From Anoxynatronum buryatiense (GTDB taxonomy: Bacteria > Bacillota > Clostridia > Peptostreptococcales > Tindalliaceae): 64,000 nt of DNA. Shown piece by piece: positions 1-7,669 of this stretch (its first letter is position 1; each line of letters opens with the position of its first letter). The translations under genes and the position numbers were made by a program. The notes beneath the pieces were generated by a model. The model ran no database searches. It was given only the letters and a program-made list of their open reading frames with translations, and had not been told where the DNA came from. The DNA lies in the NCBI RefSeq assembly GCF_900182905.1, contig NZ_FXUF01000014.1, forward strand, positions 40,590 through 104,589. The letters run 5' to 3'.

Positions 1-355
1 GACGTTCATGCATGTAGGCTCCCGGATTCATTTCCAGTCTGGCCGCTTCCCGCAGCACTTCCTCATCTCCCTGAATGTCAAGAATGCAGCCTTCCCAGTC
101 TGTCAGAATGGCAAAAAAACCAGAACCACGAACGAAATCGCACAGCTGCTGAAGAAAGGGCATGGCGGTTTCAATCAACTCCCGGTTCTCTTCCATTTTT
201 TCCCGAAGCGCTTCTCCCCGAAGGATTTTTGAGCTGTAAATCCGCCCCAGCTCCACGCCATATTCCTGACTGCGAACGTGCGAACGGGTGATATAATCCT
301 TGACCGCCTGTTCCTGTTTAAATTCACGCAGTTCCGACATAGCTGTCTGGCTCAT
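1..355 (-). CDS. Sigma-54-dependent transcriptional regulator, N-terminal fragment (runs off the window)
   Basis: I translated the reverse strand directly: the reading frame is open from an ATG at 355 to the window edge, about 118 residues. A purine-rich GGGG ribosome site lies about ten bases before the ATG. The protein begins MSQTAMSELREFKQEQ. It then follows the layout of the N-terminal sensor region of AcoR-type sigma-54 activators: a helical stretch with RSQEYGV, then LIETAMPFLQQL, SGFFAILTDWEGCILDIQGD and MNPGAYMHE. In the family this GAF-like region senses a small molecule and is followed by an AAA+ ATPase and a Fis-type helix-turn-helix, which would lie outside the window. The family assignment is fairly secure; target genes and ligand are unknown. 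Confidence 0.72.
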   Translation of the reverse strand, partial: MSQTAMSELREFKQEQAVKDYITRSHVRSQEYGVELGRIYSSKILRGEALREKMEENRELIETAMPFLQQLCDFVRGSGFFAILTDWEGCILDIQGDEEVLREAARLEMNPGAYMHER

Positions 356-466
356 TTTCTTTCATCCCCTTTTCATTCACCGCTTCCCTGTCTTCCCTTT
401 TATGTGACCTTCGTGCGGACTACCACCATCACCAATACCCGCCGTTCCATCAATGAGATTGCAATA

Positions 467-973
467 TCAACCTGTGATGGAGGCCAGCGCCCTGTCATAG
501 TCTGGGTGGTTGGTCACTTCCGGCACAATTTCGGCATAACGCACCACTCCCGATTCATCAATCATCACCACACCGCGGGCCAGCAGGCGCAGTTCCTCGA
601 TCAGGTAGCCAAATTTCAAACCAAAGTCAGCATCTTTGTGGTCTGACAGCACCAACGAGTTCTCAATTCCCCTGTCGGCGCAATACCGGCTCAGGGCAAA
701 GGGAAGATCCATGCTGATACTAACCACCACGGCATTTTCCAGCTTCGCTGCCTCTTCGTTGAAACGTATGGTCTGCAGATCGCAAACCGATGTATCGATG
801 GAAGGCGCCACGCTGATCAATACTTTCTTTCCCTTTAACTCACTGAGTTGGAAAGGTTTCATATCCCGGGTCACGGCTGTAAAATCAGGTGCCGGGGCAC
901 CTTCCTTCACCGGACTACCCACCAGTGTCATGGGATTGCCCTTCATTGTGATGATACCTTTTCTTTTTTCCAT
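467..973 (-). CDS. tpx: Thiol peroxidase (atypical 2-Cys peroxiredoxin)
   Basis: The 168-residue protein matches Tpx in length and motifs. It reduces hydrogen and organic peroxides in the cytoplasm using thioredoxin. The peroxidatic Cys64 sits in PSIDTSVCDLQT and the resolving Cys98 in DLPFALSRYCAD, the spacing expected of the family; GVVMIDESG and the final DYDRAL are also typical. The start at 973 has an AAGGAGGT ribosome site nine bases upstream. The gene stands alone, with no thioredoxin genes beside it, facing away from the molybdopterin oxidoreductase. A 12-bp palindrome at 1023-1034 lies in its upstream region. The assignment is secure. Confidence 0.95.
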   Translation of the reverse strand: MEKRKGIITMKGNPMTLVGSPVKEGAPAPDFTAVTRDMKPFQLSELKGKKVLISVAPSIDTSVCDLQTIRFNEEAAKLENAVVVSISMDLPFALSRYCADRGIENSLVLSDHKDADFGLKFGYLIEELRLLARGVVMIDESGVVRYAEIVPEVTNHPDYDRALASITG

Positions 974-1022
974 TGATAAACCTCCTTATTCGTAATCGCT
1001 CCCGACATCCTTCGTGAATGAC

Positions 1023-1034
1023 TTGTTTAAACAA
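1023..1034. promoter_or_regulatory. Perfect 12-bp palindrome in the tpx upstream region
   Basis: TTGTTTAAACAA lies 50 bases upstream of the tpx start codon. It could be an operator for a redox or peroxide regulator, but it is not a full Rex or PerR box. The rest of 974-1272 shows only the promoter annotated at 1209-1236. Confidence 0.3.
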
Positions 1035-1208
1035 ATTCGATGATCCTTCACCCACCGGTGAAACCGGTATCATCTTTGCTATTCATACCCAAAACTTAGC
1101 AGTTGCAACGGTCATTGAATCATTCGCCAGGCTTCATCTCATCACGGCAATCCGTTTACCCCTTACCCTCATCAGCATCCCGGCAGCTTCGTTGCCATTA
1201 CCCTGCTA

Positions 1209-1236
1209 TTGCCTTTTGCTTCAACCCAGCTATAAT
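1209..1236 (+). promoter_or_regulatory. Likely sigma-A promoter for the molybdopterin oxidoreductase
   Basis: A perfect TATAAT at 1231-1236 is preceded at 16 bp by TTGCCT (1209-1214). The start codon follows 37 bases after the -10. Confidence 0.55.
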
Positions 1237-1272
1237 AAAAGTAACCTCGCACTTGATGAAAGGATGATATGA

Positions 1273-3258
1273 ATGCCTATTTTTCAAAGCGCTTGTTCTT
1301 TAGATTGCTGGGATGTCTGCAGCATGAAGGTCACTGTGGAAAATAACCAGGTTCTTCAGGTAACTGGCGATCCCCGCGACCGCATCACCCAGGGATTTTT
1401 GTGCCAAAAAGGCGGGGCCATCGCTGAACGGTTTCAGCACCCTGACCGGCTAAAACATCCCATGAAGCGCCACGGAGAATCATGGGAAACAATTTCCTGG
1501 ACACAGGCACTGGACGAAATTTCCCTGAAGCTGAAACAACTGCTGGCAGATCACGGCCCCACTGCCATGATTCATTACAGCGAGGGCGGCCATGGCGGCC
1601 TCTCCAAAAATATTGACACAGCCTTTTTCAACGCATTGGGAGGCGTCACCACCCCTGTGGGCAGCCTGTGCCTGGGGGCAGGCATGGCGGCCCAGAAACT
1701 GGATTTCGGAAACAGCTACAGCCATCCTCCGGAAGATCTGACCAATTCCCACTGCCTGGTGCTCTGGGGGCGCAACCCCGCCGCTACGAATATTCATTTA
1801 GTCCCTTTTATTAAAAAGCTGAGAGAACGGCAAGTGCCTGTCTTTCTCATTGATCCGGTGAAGAGCGCCAGCGCTTCCCTGGCTGATGAGCATTTGGCAC
1901 TGCGCCCCGGCAGTGACGGTCATCTGGCCCTGGCCCTGGCCAAACTGCTGAAGGAAAAGCAATTGCTGGATATGAGTTATCTCCGCCGGCATTGCCAGGG
2001 AGCCGGTGCTTTCCTTGATCAACTGGAACAGTTTTCCATGGAAAGCCTGATCGTGGCCACCGGACTCAATATTGATCAGGTTCACCGTCTTGCCGACACC
2101 TACGGCCAGGCACCATCTGCTGCCATTTACCTGGGTTATGGCGTTCAGCGAAATCGGTTTGGGGGCCGCAATGTGCGCCTCATCGATGCCCTGGGAGCCA
2201 TCACCGGCAATCTGGGAGTACCCGGCGGCGGCGTCAATTACGCTCACCGGCACACCAGCCAGTGGATTGACCATGACTATCTGGAAAACACTCCGGCAAC
2301 AACTGGCCGCACCTTTCCCCGAAGCCGGTTTGCTGCTTTTATCAACAGCCATCCTTCACCAGCGGTTCAGGGTATCCTGGTGACCAGGGGCAATCCCGTT
2401 GTTCAGCTGCCTGACACCAACGCCACCCTGGCGGCCTTTCGGCAGATTCCTTTCAAAGTGGTCATTGATCATTTTATGACCGATACCGCCCAGCAGGCTG
2501 ATTACGTGTTGCCCGCCACCATGATTCTGGAAGAATCTGACGTGGTGTTCGGTTCCATGTGGCATAACCAGCTTACCTGGACTGAGCAGGCCGTTACGCC
2601 TCCAGCAGATGTGCGCCATGAGTTCACCATTTTTCACGAACTGGCTCGCCGGCTGGAACTGAAGGATTTTTTGGATCGATACCCAAATGTGGATACCTAC
2701 CTTTCCACCGCCGTGGCTCCTTTGTGCCGCTACCTGAACATACCCCCGGATGATCTCAAAGGAAAACGCATCACCGTTCCCGGAAGAGAACTGCCCTGGG
2801 ACAAAGGTGTTTTTGAAACACAATCGGGCCTGTTTGAGTTCCTGAAACCAGAAGATCCAGATGCATTCTTTCTGGCTTCCCCCCACCAGCCCGACTATCC
2901 CTACCATTTACTGACAGTTCACGCTTCCAGTTCACTTCACACCCAGCACCTGCGCACGCAACCCGCTCACCAACTCCCTGAAGTGCGTATTCACCCCAAC
3001 ACCGCAGAAACTAATGGCGTTATTGAGGGTGCCAACCTCTATCTGGAATCTGCCAACGGATCACTGGCGGTTCGTTTTCGACTGGATGACCGGGTACGTC
3101 ATGACACCATGGTGATGAATCAGGGCAGCTGGTTACGCCAGGGAGCTGTGAACCATCTGACAGATGCAGGTTTGTCAGATCTTGGCATGCAGGCCATCTA
3201 CTATGACTGCCGCTGCCGCATTGTCAAAACACCCGCTCCACAGCCTGTCTCTTTTTGA
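1273..3258 (+). CDS. Molybdopterin-dependent oxidoreductase (DMSO reductase superfamily), [4Fe-4S]-containing
   Basis: The 661-residue protein is a catalytic subunit of the Mo/W-bis-MGD family. The N-terminal [4Fe-4S] ligands are visible as Cys8, Cys12, Cys16 and Cys44 (ACSLDCWDVC and FLCQKGG). The central region has LVLWGRNPAATN, LIDPVKSAS and LRPGSDGHLALALA, typical pterin-binding segments; the C-terminal domain includes VRIHPNTAETNGV and MNQGSWLRQGAVN. Cys133 in VGSLCLGAG is a possible metal ligand, by inference only. There is no twin-arginine signal, so it should be cytoplasmic. No ferredoxin-like or membrane subunit lies next to it, so electron partner and substrate cannot be deduced. 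The start at 1273 has an AAAGGATG ribosome site and its own promoter. Confidence 0.9.
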   Translation: MPIFQSACSLDCWDVCSMKVTVENNQVLQVTGDPRDRITQGFLCQKGGAIAERFQHPDRLKHPMKRHGESWETISWTQALDEISLKLKQLLADHGPTAMIHYSEGGHGGLSKNIDTAFFNALGGVTTPVGSLCLGAGMAAQKLDFGNSYSHPPEDLTNSHCLVLWGRNPAATNIHLVPFIKKLRERQVPVFLIDPVKSASASLADEHLALRPGSDGHLALALAKLLKEKQLLDMSYLRRHCQGAGAFLDQLEQFSMESLIVATGLNIDQVHRLADTYGQAPSAAIYLGYGVQRNRFGGRNVRLIDALGAITGNLGVPGGGVNYAHRHTSQWIDHDYLENTPATTGRTFPRSRFAAFINSHPSPAVQGILVTRGNPVVQLPDTNATLAAFRQIPFKVVIDHFMTDTAQQADYVLPATMILEESDVVFGSMWHNQLTWTEQAVTPPADVRHEFTIFHELARRLELKDFLDRYPNVDTYLSTAVAPLCRYLNIPPDDLKGKRITVPGRELPWDKGVFETQSGLFEFLKPEDPDAFFLASPHQPDYPYHLLTVHASSSLHTQHLRTQPAHQLPEVRIHPNTAETNGVIEGANLYLESANGSLAVRFRLDDRVRHDTMVMNQGSWLRQGAVNHLTDAGLSDLGMQAIYYDCRCRIVKTPAPQPVSF

Positions 3259-3326
3259 TGAAGCGGACCGCCCCATCGATATAACAGCACCCAATGAGTC
3301 CTCTCATCAGTCGACCACCCGGATAG

Positions 3327-3349
3327 TGCCAGTCTGAACCAGACTGGCA
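3327..3349. terminator. Hairpin between convergent genes
   Basis: TGCCAGTCTG and CAGACTGGCA form a perfect 10-bp stem around a 3-base loop, midway between the convergent oxidoreductase gene and fabZ. There is no U-tract, so termination is plausible but not certain. Confidence 0.45.
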
Positions 3350-3392
3350 ACCCATGCCTTCTCCATCAATATCAGGCAGCAGCAGCGGTTCC

Positions 3393-3818
3393 TCAAGAAA
3401 TGGCAAAGAGGATTTCCGCTTCTGCTGCCTTTTCGCCGTTCACCGTCGCCACACCTTTTCCGGCTCCAAAGGAACGACGCAGTTTGGTGATTTCAATTTC
3501 CAGACGCAGCACATCACCCGGCACTACCTTGCGCCGGAACCGGGCTTGATCCACCCCGGCAAAATAGGCCGTTTTCCCTTTGTAATCCGGTTCGTTTAGC
3601 AACAGCACAGCACCTACCTGCGCCAAGGCCTCCAGAATTAAAACGCCTGGCATCACAGGCTCCTGAGGGAAATGCCCCTGAAAAAAAGGTTCGTTGATGG
3701 TGACATTTTTAAAGCCCACTGCTCTTTTTCCCGCTTCTTCAATCTCCACACCGTCAATCAGTAAAAAGGGATATCGGTGGGGAATACAGGCCATAATTTC
3801 CATTACATTCATTTTCAT
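3393..3818 (-). CDS. fabZ: 3-hydroxyacyl-[acyl-carrier-protein] dehydratase FabZ
   Basis: The 141-residue protein dehydrates 3-hydroxyacyl-ACP to trans-2-enoyl-ACP in type II fatty acid synthesis. [12 protein letters not shown] is followed by the hot-dog-fold active site [20 protein letters not shown] with catalytic His49 and Glu63. The C-terminal [17 protein letters not shown] segment is also characteristic. The start at 3818 is preceded by GAGGTG. It is transcribed away from the other fab genes, separated from them by the alcohol dehydrogenase, and has its own promoter, whereas in many Clostridia it lies within the fab operon. Confidence 0.96.
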   Translation of the reverse strand: MKMNVMEIMACIPHRYPFLLIDGVEIEEAGKRAVGFKNVTINEPFFQGHFPQEPVMPGVLILEALAQVGAVLLLNEPDYKGKTAYFAGVDQARFRRKVVPGDVLRLEIEITKLRRSFGAGKGVATVNGEKAAEAEILFAIS

Positions 3819-3865
3819 GGTTTAGCACCTCACTTCACGATTTCGATGGAGTTTTCTTGAAAATC

Positions 3866-3895
3866 AGTATATCATATTCCTCCATTGTGCGACAA
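3866..3895 (-). promoter_or_regulatory. Likely fabZ promoter
   Basis: On the minus strand TTGTCG (-35, 3890-3895) and TATACT (-10, 3866-3871) are separated by 18 bp, about 50 bases upstream of fabZ. I see no clear FapR-like box here. Confidence 0.5.
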
Positions 3896-3935
3896 GGCAG
3901 GTGTGTCATTTTCGTACGATGCATCCTTTCAAAAG

Positions 3936-3983
3936 TGTTCTATTTTGTAACACTGTTCCGTTTAGTTGTTCTATTAAAGCACA
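3936..3983 (+). promoter_or_regulatory. Two inverted repeats resembling sigma-54 activator sites
   Basis: TGTTCT-N5-GTAACA (3936-3952) and TGTTCT-N5-AGCACA (3967-3983) lie about 160-210 bp upstream of the sigma-54 promoter at 4144. That is the usual position of upstream activating sequences. The half-site pattern is shared with the pair at 34453-34539. Confidence 0.5.
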
Positions 3984-4099
3984 TTCCATTTTTCTTTTTT
4001 ACCTTCCCTCTTTTTTTTCTGCTATTTTTTGTGGGGCCCTCAAAATATTTATTTTTTTTCTTTCACCTCCACCTCTTGCTATTGGCGGTTTATTTTGAA

Positions 4100-4117
4100 T
4101 TGTTACAATATTAACTT
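4100..4117. promoter_or_regulatory. Rex-like operator upstream of the alcohol dehydrogenase
   Basis: TTGTTAC-AATA-TTAACTT matches 11 of the 14 half-site bases of the known Rex consensus TTGTTAA-N4-TTAACAA. It lies just upstream of the sigma-54 promoter. Rex is the NADH-sensing repressor that commonly controls alcohol dehydrogenases in Bacillota. Binding is inferred. Confidence 0.5.
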
Positions 4118-4143
4118 TATTGTTCGTTTTTTCACATGATCAG

Positions 4144-4160
4144 TTGGTATAACCCTTGCA
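4144..4160 (+). promoter_or_regulatory. Sigma-54 (-24/-12) promoter for the alcohol dehydrogenase
   Basis: TTGGTATAACCCTTGCA has the GG and GC dinucleotides separated by exactly 10 bp and fits the TGGYAYR-N4-TTGCW consensus. The start codon follows at 4234, leaving a leader of about 60 bases. The rest of the 3819-4233 gap is T-rich and non-coding. Confidence 0.65.
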
Positions 4161-4233
4161 TTTTATCGGTAGTACACACACCCGGTGCTTTTATGCACCA
4201 AAACACGCAGGGATAAAAAAGGAGGCAAATTGT

Positions 4234-5379
4234 ATGTCAAACTCGTATTTCATGCCGTCAGTCAACCACATGGGCCCCGGCGCCGCCAAACTGGTGGGCG
4301 AAGAGGCCAAGATGAGAGGTTTGAAAAAAGCCCTCATTGTCACCGACAATTTCCTTGAAAAAGCAGTGGCCCCTGATGTTGCCAAGTATCTGAAGGATGC
4401 CAAAGTGGACGCTGTTATTTTTGGCGGCGCCCAGCCCAATCCCACCGACAAAAATGTGCATGATGGGGTGGATGTCTTCAAGGAAAACAAATGCGACTGC
4501 ATTGTTTCCCTGGGAGGCGGTTCTTCTCATGATTGTGCCAAAGGGATCGCCTTTGTTGTTGGCGGCGGCGGCCATATCCGGGATTATGAAGGTGTCAACA
4601 AGAGCAAAAAAGCCGGACCGCCATTGTTGGCCATCAACACGACTGCCGGTACTGCCAGTGAAATGACCCGCTTTTGCATCATCACCAACACTGATACCAA
4701 AGTGAAAATGGCCATCGTTGACTGGCGCTGTACCCCAACGGTCTCCTTCAATGATTCCGAAATCATGAAAGGCATGCCGCCGTCTCTGACAGCTGCCACC
4801 GGTATGGACGCCCTTACCCACGCCGTCGAAGCGTATGTGTCCACCGTATCCACTCCTGTAACCGACTCTGCAGCACTGATGGCCATCCGTCTGATTTCGG
4901 AAAATCTGAGGGCAGCCGTTGCCAACGGCCAGGACATGCAAGCCCGCGATGCCATGATGTATGCCCAGTTCCTGGGTGGAATGGCTTTCAACAACGCAGT
5001 TCTTGGTTATGTCCATGCCATGGCTCACCAACTGGGCGGTTTTTATGACCTTCCCCACGGCGTCTGTAACGCAATTCTCCTGCCGGCTGTTTCCAAATTC
5101 AACCTCATCGCTAAAATGGACCGTTTTGCCGATATCGCAGAAGCAATGGGCGAAAACCTCGACGGATTATCCACTCGTGACGCAGCCGACAAAGCCATCG
5201 ATGCCATTCGCAAGCTCTCTGCAGACATCGGTATTCCTGCCGGTCTGAAGGAAATTGGTGTCAAAGAGAAAGATCTTGAAGTCATGGCGAAAAATGCCAT
5301 GAAAGACGCCTGCGGCGCCACCAACCCCCGATGCCCCGACTTGGAGCAGGTCATCGGAATTTTCAGGGATGCCATGTAA
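4234..5379 (+). CDS. Iron-containing alcohol dehydrogenase (1,3-propanediol / ethanol dehydrogenase type)
   Basis: The ATG at 4234 follows AAAGGAGG with ideal spacing and gives a 381-residue protein, the usual length of group III dehydrogenases; the frame is open 26 codons further upstream but without a ribosome site. Nucleotide binding is marked by SLGGGSSHDCAKG and NTTAGTASE. Metal-binding histidines lie in THAVEAYV and HAMAHQLGG...LPHGVCNAILLP. The family interconverts aldehydes and alcohols with NAD(P)H, disposing of reducing power in fermentation. The sequence resembles DhaT and AdhB; the exact substrate cannot be told. The upstream region combines a sigma-54 promoter, paired activator-like sites and a Rex-like box. 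A strong terminator follows. Confidence 0.93.
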   Translation: MSNSYFMPSVNHMGPGAAKLVGEEAKMRGLKKALIVTDNFLEKAVAPDVAKYLKDAKVDAVIFGGAQPNPTDKNVHDGVDVFKENKCDCIVSLGGGSSHDCAKGIAFVVGGGGHIRDYEGVNKSKKAGPPLLAINTTAGTASEMTRFCIITNTDTKVKMAIVDWRCTPTVSFNDSEIMKGMPPSLTAATGMDALTHAVEAYVSTVSTPVTDSAALMAIRLISENLRAAVANGQDMQARDAMMYAQFLGGMAFNNAVLGYVHAMAHQLGGFYDLPHGVCNAILLPAVSKFNLIAKMDRFADIAEAMGENLDGLSTRDAADKAIDAIRKLSADIGIPAGLKEIGVKEKDLEVMAKNAMKDACGATNPRCPDLEQVIGIFRDAM

Positions 5380-5425
5380 CCCATCGCCATCACAGCCTCC
5401 CACAAAGCACCTTCAGAGCGCCATA

Positions 5426-5472
5426 CGCAAGGAAAGGCAGGCAGCTGAATCAGCTGCCTGTTTTTCCTTGCG
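5426..5472 (+). terminator. Intrinsic terminator after the alcohol dehydrogenase
   Basis: CAGGCAGCTGA pairs with TCAGCTGCCTG, followed by TTTTT. An outer pairing of CGCAAGGAAA with TTTCCTTGCG extends the stem. Confidence 0.85.
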
Positions 5473-5564
5473 AAAAAACTCCCACTTTAATTCATCCTGC
5501 GTCTTACAAACAGCCGCGCAACCCGGTATGACAATCGTGCCGCCACACATTTCCAGAAAAGGAC

Positions 5565-5593
5565 TTGCGCATCGACTTAAATTCTGTTATTAT
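5565..5593 (+). promoter_or_regulatory. Likely promoter of the fab operon
   Basis: TTGCGC (5565-5570) and TATTAT (5588-5593) are 17 bp apart. The FapR-like operator begins 5 bp after the -10. Confidence 0.5.
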
Positions 5594-5597
5594 TTTT

Positions 5598-5614
5598 TTA
5601 GTATCTGGTCCTAA
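5598..5614 (+). promoter_or_regulatory. FapR-like operator
   Basis: TTAGTATCTGGTCCTAA is an imperfect inverted repeat close to the FapR operators known from Bacillus fatty acid genes (TTAGTA...TACTAA). It overlaps the expected transcription start region, where FapR blocks initiation until malonyl-CoA or malonyl-ACP rises. A fapR gene is not in this window. Confidence 0.6.
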
Positions 5615-5670
5615 TAGTTATCACTATATCCTGTTCGTATTTTTCCCTTCGGGTCTGAGGAGTGAATGCA

Positions 5671-6666
5671 TTGAGTCTACAACAAAAGGCAATTTTGAGC
5701 GGCATCGGCAGTCAGGTGCCTGAAACTGTCATTACCAATAAGGACCTCGAACGTCTGGTGGATACCAATGATGAATGGATTCGTACCCGCACCGGCATCC
5801 ATGAACGCCGTCAGGCAGCTTCTGGTCAGGCAGCTTCTGACCTGGCAACCGAAGCCGCTGAAAAGGCACTTGCCACAGCAGGTATTGAAGCTTCTGATCT
5901 GGGTGCCATCATTGTGGCCACCAGTACCCCCGACATGATTTTTCCTTCCACCGCCTGTGTCCTGCAAAAAAATCTGAAGGCCTTTAACGCTTTTGCCTAT
6001 GACCTCAGCGCTGCCTGCGCCGGATTTTTGTTTGCGTTGTCCAATGGCGCCCAGTACGTCGAAAGTGGTGTTTGCCGCCATGTGCTGGTGGTGGGTGTTG
6101 ACCTGATGACCCGCATCGTTGATTTTCAGGATCGTAACACCTGCGTTCTCTTTGGTGATGGTGCCGGTGCCGTTGTACTGAGCGGGTCAGAAGATTCTCA
6201 GGGATTGTTGGGAACTCAGTTGGGTTCCGACGGACGCTATGGCGACATTCTGCAGGTACCCGCCGGCGGCAGTCGCATCCCCCTGACAGCAGAAACCTTC
6301 CCCCTGCGACAACACTATATTCAGATGAACGGCAGCGAAGTCTTTAAAATGGCTGTTCGCGCCATGGAACAGGCCGCCCTGAACCTGCTGGAAAACACCG
6401 ACACACCCCTGAGTGCCATCGACTGGCTGGTGCCTCACCAGGCCAACCGGCGCATCATCGAAACCCTGGGCAAGCGCCTCCAGATCCCGTCGGAAAAAGT
6501 GTTCATGAACCTGCAGCATTACGGCAACATGTCGGCCGCCTCCATTCCAGTGGCACTGGATGAGGCCTGGCGCAAGGGACTGATAGAACCCGGACAACTG
6601 GTATTAATGCTGGCCTTTGGCGGCGGTCTCACCTGGGGAGCTTCTCTTCTCAGGTGGACATGCTGA
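5671..6666 (+). CDS. fabH: 3-oxoacyl-ACP synthase III FabH
   Basis: FabH condenses an acyl-CoA primer with malonyl-ACP to start fatty acid synthesis. The catalytic Cys lies in DLSAACAGFLFA (Cys116), the His in VPHQANRRI and the Asn in HYGNMSAASIPVAL; DTNDEWIRTRTGI and GDGAGAVVL are also diagnostic. I chose the TTG at 5671 because GAGGAG ends nine bases before it; an in-frame GTG at 5662 directly abuts that ribosome site and would add three residues. Length is 331 residues, near the family norm. It is first in the operon, 43 bp before fabK, behind a FapR-like operator. Confidence 0.95.
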   Translation: MSLQQKAILSGIGSQVPETVITNKDLERLVDTNDEWIRTRTGIHERRQAASGQAASDLATEAAEKALATAGIEASDLGAIIVATSTPDMIFPSTACVLQKNLKAFNAFAYDLSAACAGFLFALSNGAQYVESGVCRHVLVVGVDLMTRIVDFQDRNTCVLFGDGAGAVVLSGSEDSQGLLGTQLGSDGRYGDILQVPAGGSRIPLTAETFPLRQHYIQMNGSEVFKMAVRAMEQAALNLLENTDTPLSAIDWLVPHQANRRIIETLGKRLQIPSEKVFMNLQHYGNMSAASIPVALDEAWRKGLIEPGQLVLMLAFGGGLTWGASLLRWTC

Positions 6667-6709
6667 TACTCACACGATGGTACACGAAAAGTAGCAAGGA
6701 GGAACTCCC

Positions 6710-7669
6710 ATGAACTTTCAGACCCCTTTATGTCAACAATTAAATATACGTGTTCCCATTCTCCAGGGCGGTATGGCCTGGGTGGCAACCGCATCGCTGG
6801 CCGCTGCGGTCTCCAATGCCGGCGGCCTTGGGATCGTCGCTGCCGGTAATGCGCCTGCACAGGTGGTTGAAGCAGAAATTATCCGCACCCGCTCTCTGAC
6901 AGACAAACCTTTTGGGGTGAATGTCATGCTCCTTTCCCCATTTGTGAACGAAGTGGTGGAAGTTGTCTGTCGACAACAGGTGCCTGTGGTTACCACCGGT
7001 GCCGGGAACCCTGGAAAATTCATGGAACTATTCAAGTCCTATGGAGCCAAAGTCATTCCCGTCGTCCCTTCCGTTGCTCTGGCCAAGCGCATGGAAAAAC
7101 AGGGGGCTGATGCTGTCATTGTGGAAGGAACCGAAGCTGGCGGTCATGTTGGTGAACTCACCACCATGGCGCTGGTGCCCCAAGTGGTGAGAGCGGTGAA
7201 AATTCCCGTGATTGCTGCCGGCGGCATTGCCGATGGCAACGGCCTATTGGCAGCACTGGCCTTGGGGGCACAGGCGGTTCAAATGGGCACCCGCTTTGTC
7301 TGCTCTGTGGAATGCGAAGCCCACCACGCTTACAAAGAAATGCTGGTGAAAGCCGGCGACCGGGATGCCATCGTCACCGCCCGCAGTACCGGTCATCCGG
7401 TACGGGTACTGAAAAACAAATTCACCCGTGACCTGCTCCGCATGGAGAAGGAAGGCATTAGTCAGGAAGAACTTGAAAAAATGGGAACAGGCCGTCTGCG
7501 CATCGCAGTTCAGGATGGCGACATTGAAAATGGTTCCGTCATGGCCGGTCAAATCGCCGGTATGATGCAGGATATTCTGCCCTGTGCCGACATCATTCAC
7601 CAGATCATGGAAGCTGCCGGCCGGCAGCTGGAAATGTTGAACCAATTGAAAGGAGTGACCGCCCCATGA
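6710..7669 (+). CDS. fabK: Enoyl-ACP reductase II FabK (FMN-dependent)
   Basis: This 319-residue TIM-barrel flavoprotein of the nitronate monooxygenase superfamily performs the last reduction of the elongation cycle in place of FabI. Visible features are ILQGGMAWVATASLAAAVSNAGG at the N-terminus, GTEAGGHVGEL with the family histidine, VIAAGGIADG and AVQMGTRFVCSVEC for FMN phosphate binding. No FabI or FabL is seen in the window. The ribosome site AAGGAGG precedes the ATG. The stop codon overlaps the fabD start in an ATGA arrangement, indicating translational coupling. Confidence 0.95.
   Translation: MNFQTPLCQQLNIRVPILQGGMAWVATASLAAAVSNAGGLGIVAAGNAPAQVVEAEIIRTRSLTDKPFGVNVMLLSPFVNEVVEVVCRQQVPVVTTGAGNPGKFMELFKSYGAKVIPVVPSVALAKRMEKQGADAVIVEGTEAGGHVGELTTMALVPQVVRAVKIPVIAAGGIADGNGLLAALALGAQAVQMGTRFVCSVECEAHHAYKEMLVKAGDRDAIVTARSTGHPVRVLKNKFTRDLLRMEKEGISQEELEKMGTGRLRIAVQDGDIENGSVMAGQIAGMMQDILPCADIIHQIMEAAGRQLEMLNQLKGVTAP

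Noticed and set aside
3857..4114. Small T-rich plus-strand frame rich in Phe and Leu
   Set aside because: Low-complexity poly-T sequence in a control region; it has no ribosome site.
4258..5058. Long open frame on the minus strand opposite the alcohol dehydrogenase
   Set aside because: It is antisense to a clear gene, its product is rich in Gly/His/Val of shadow type, and it has no ribosome site.
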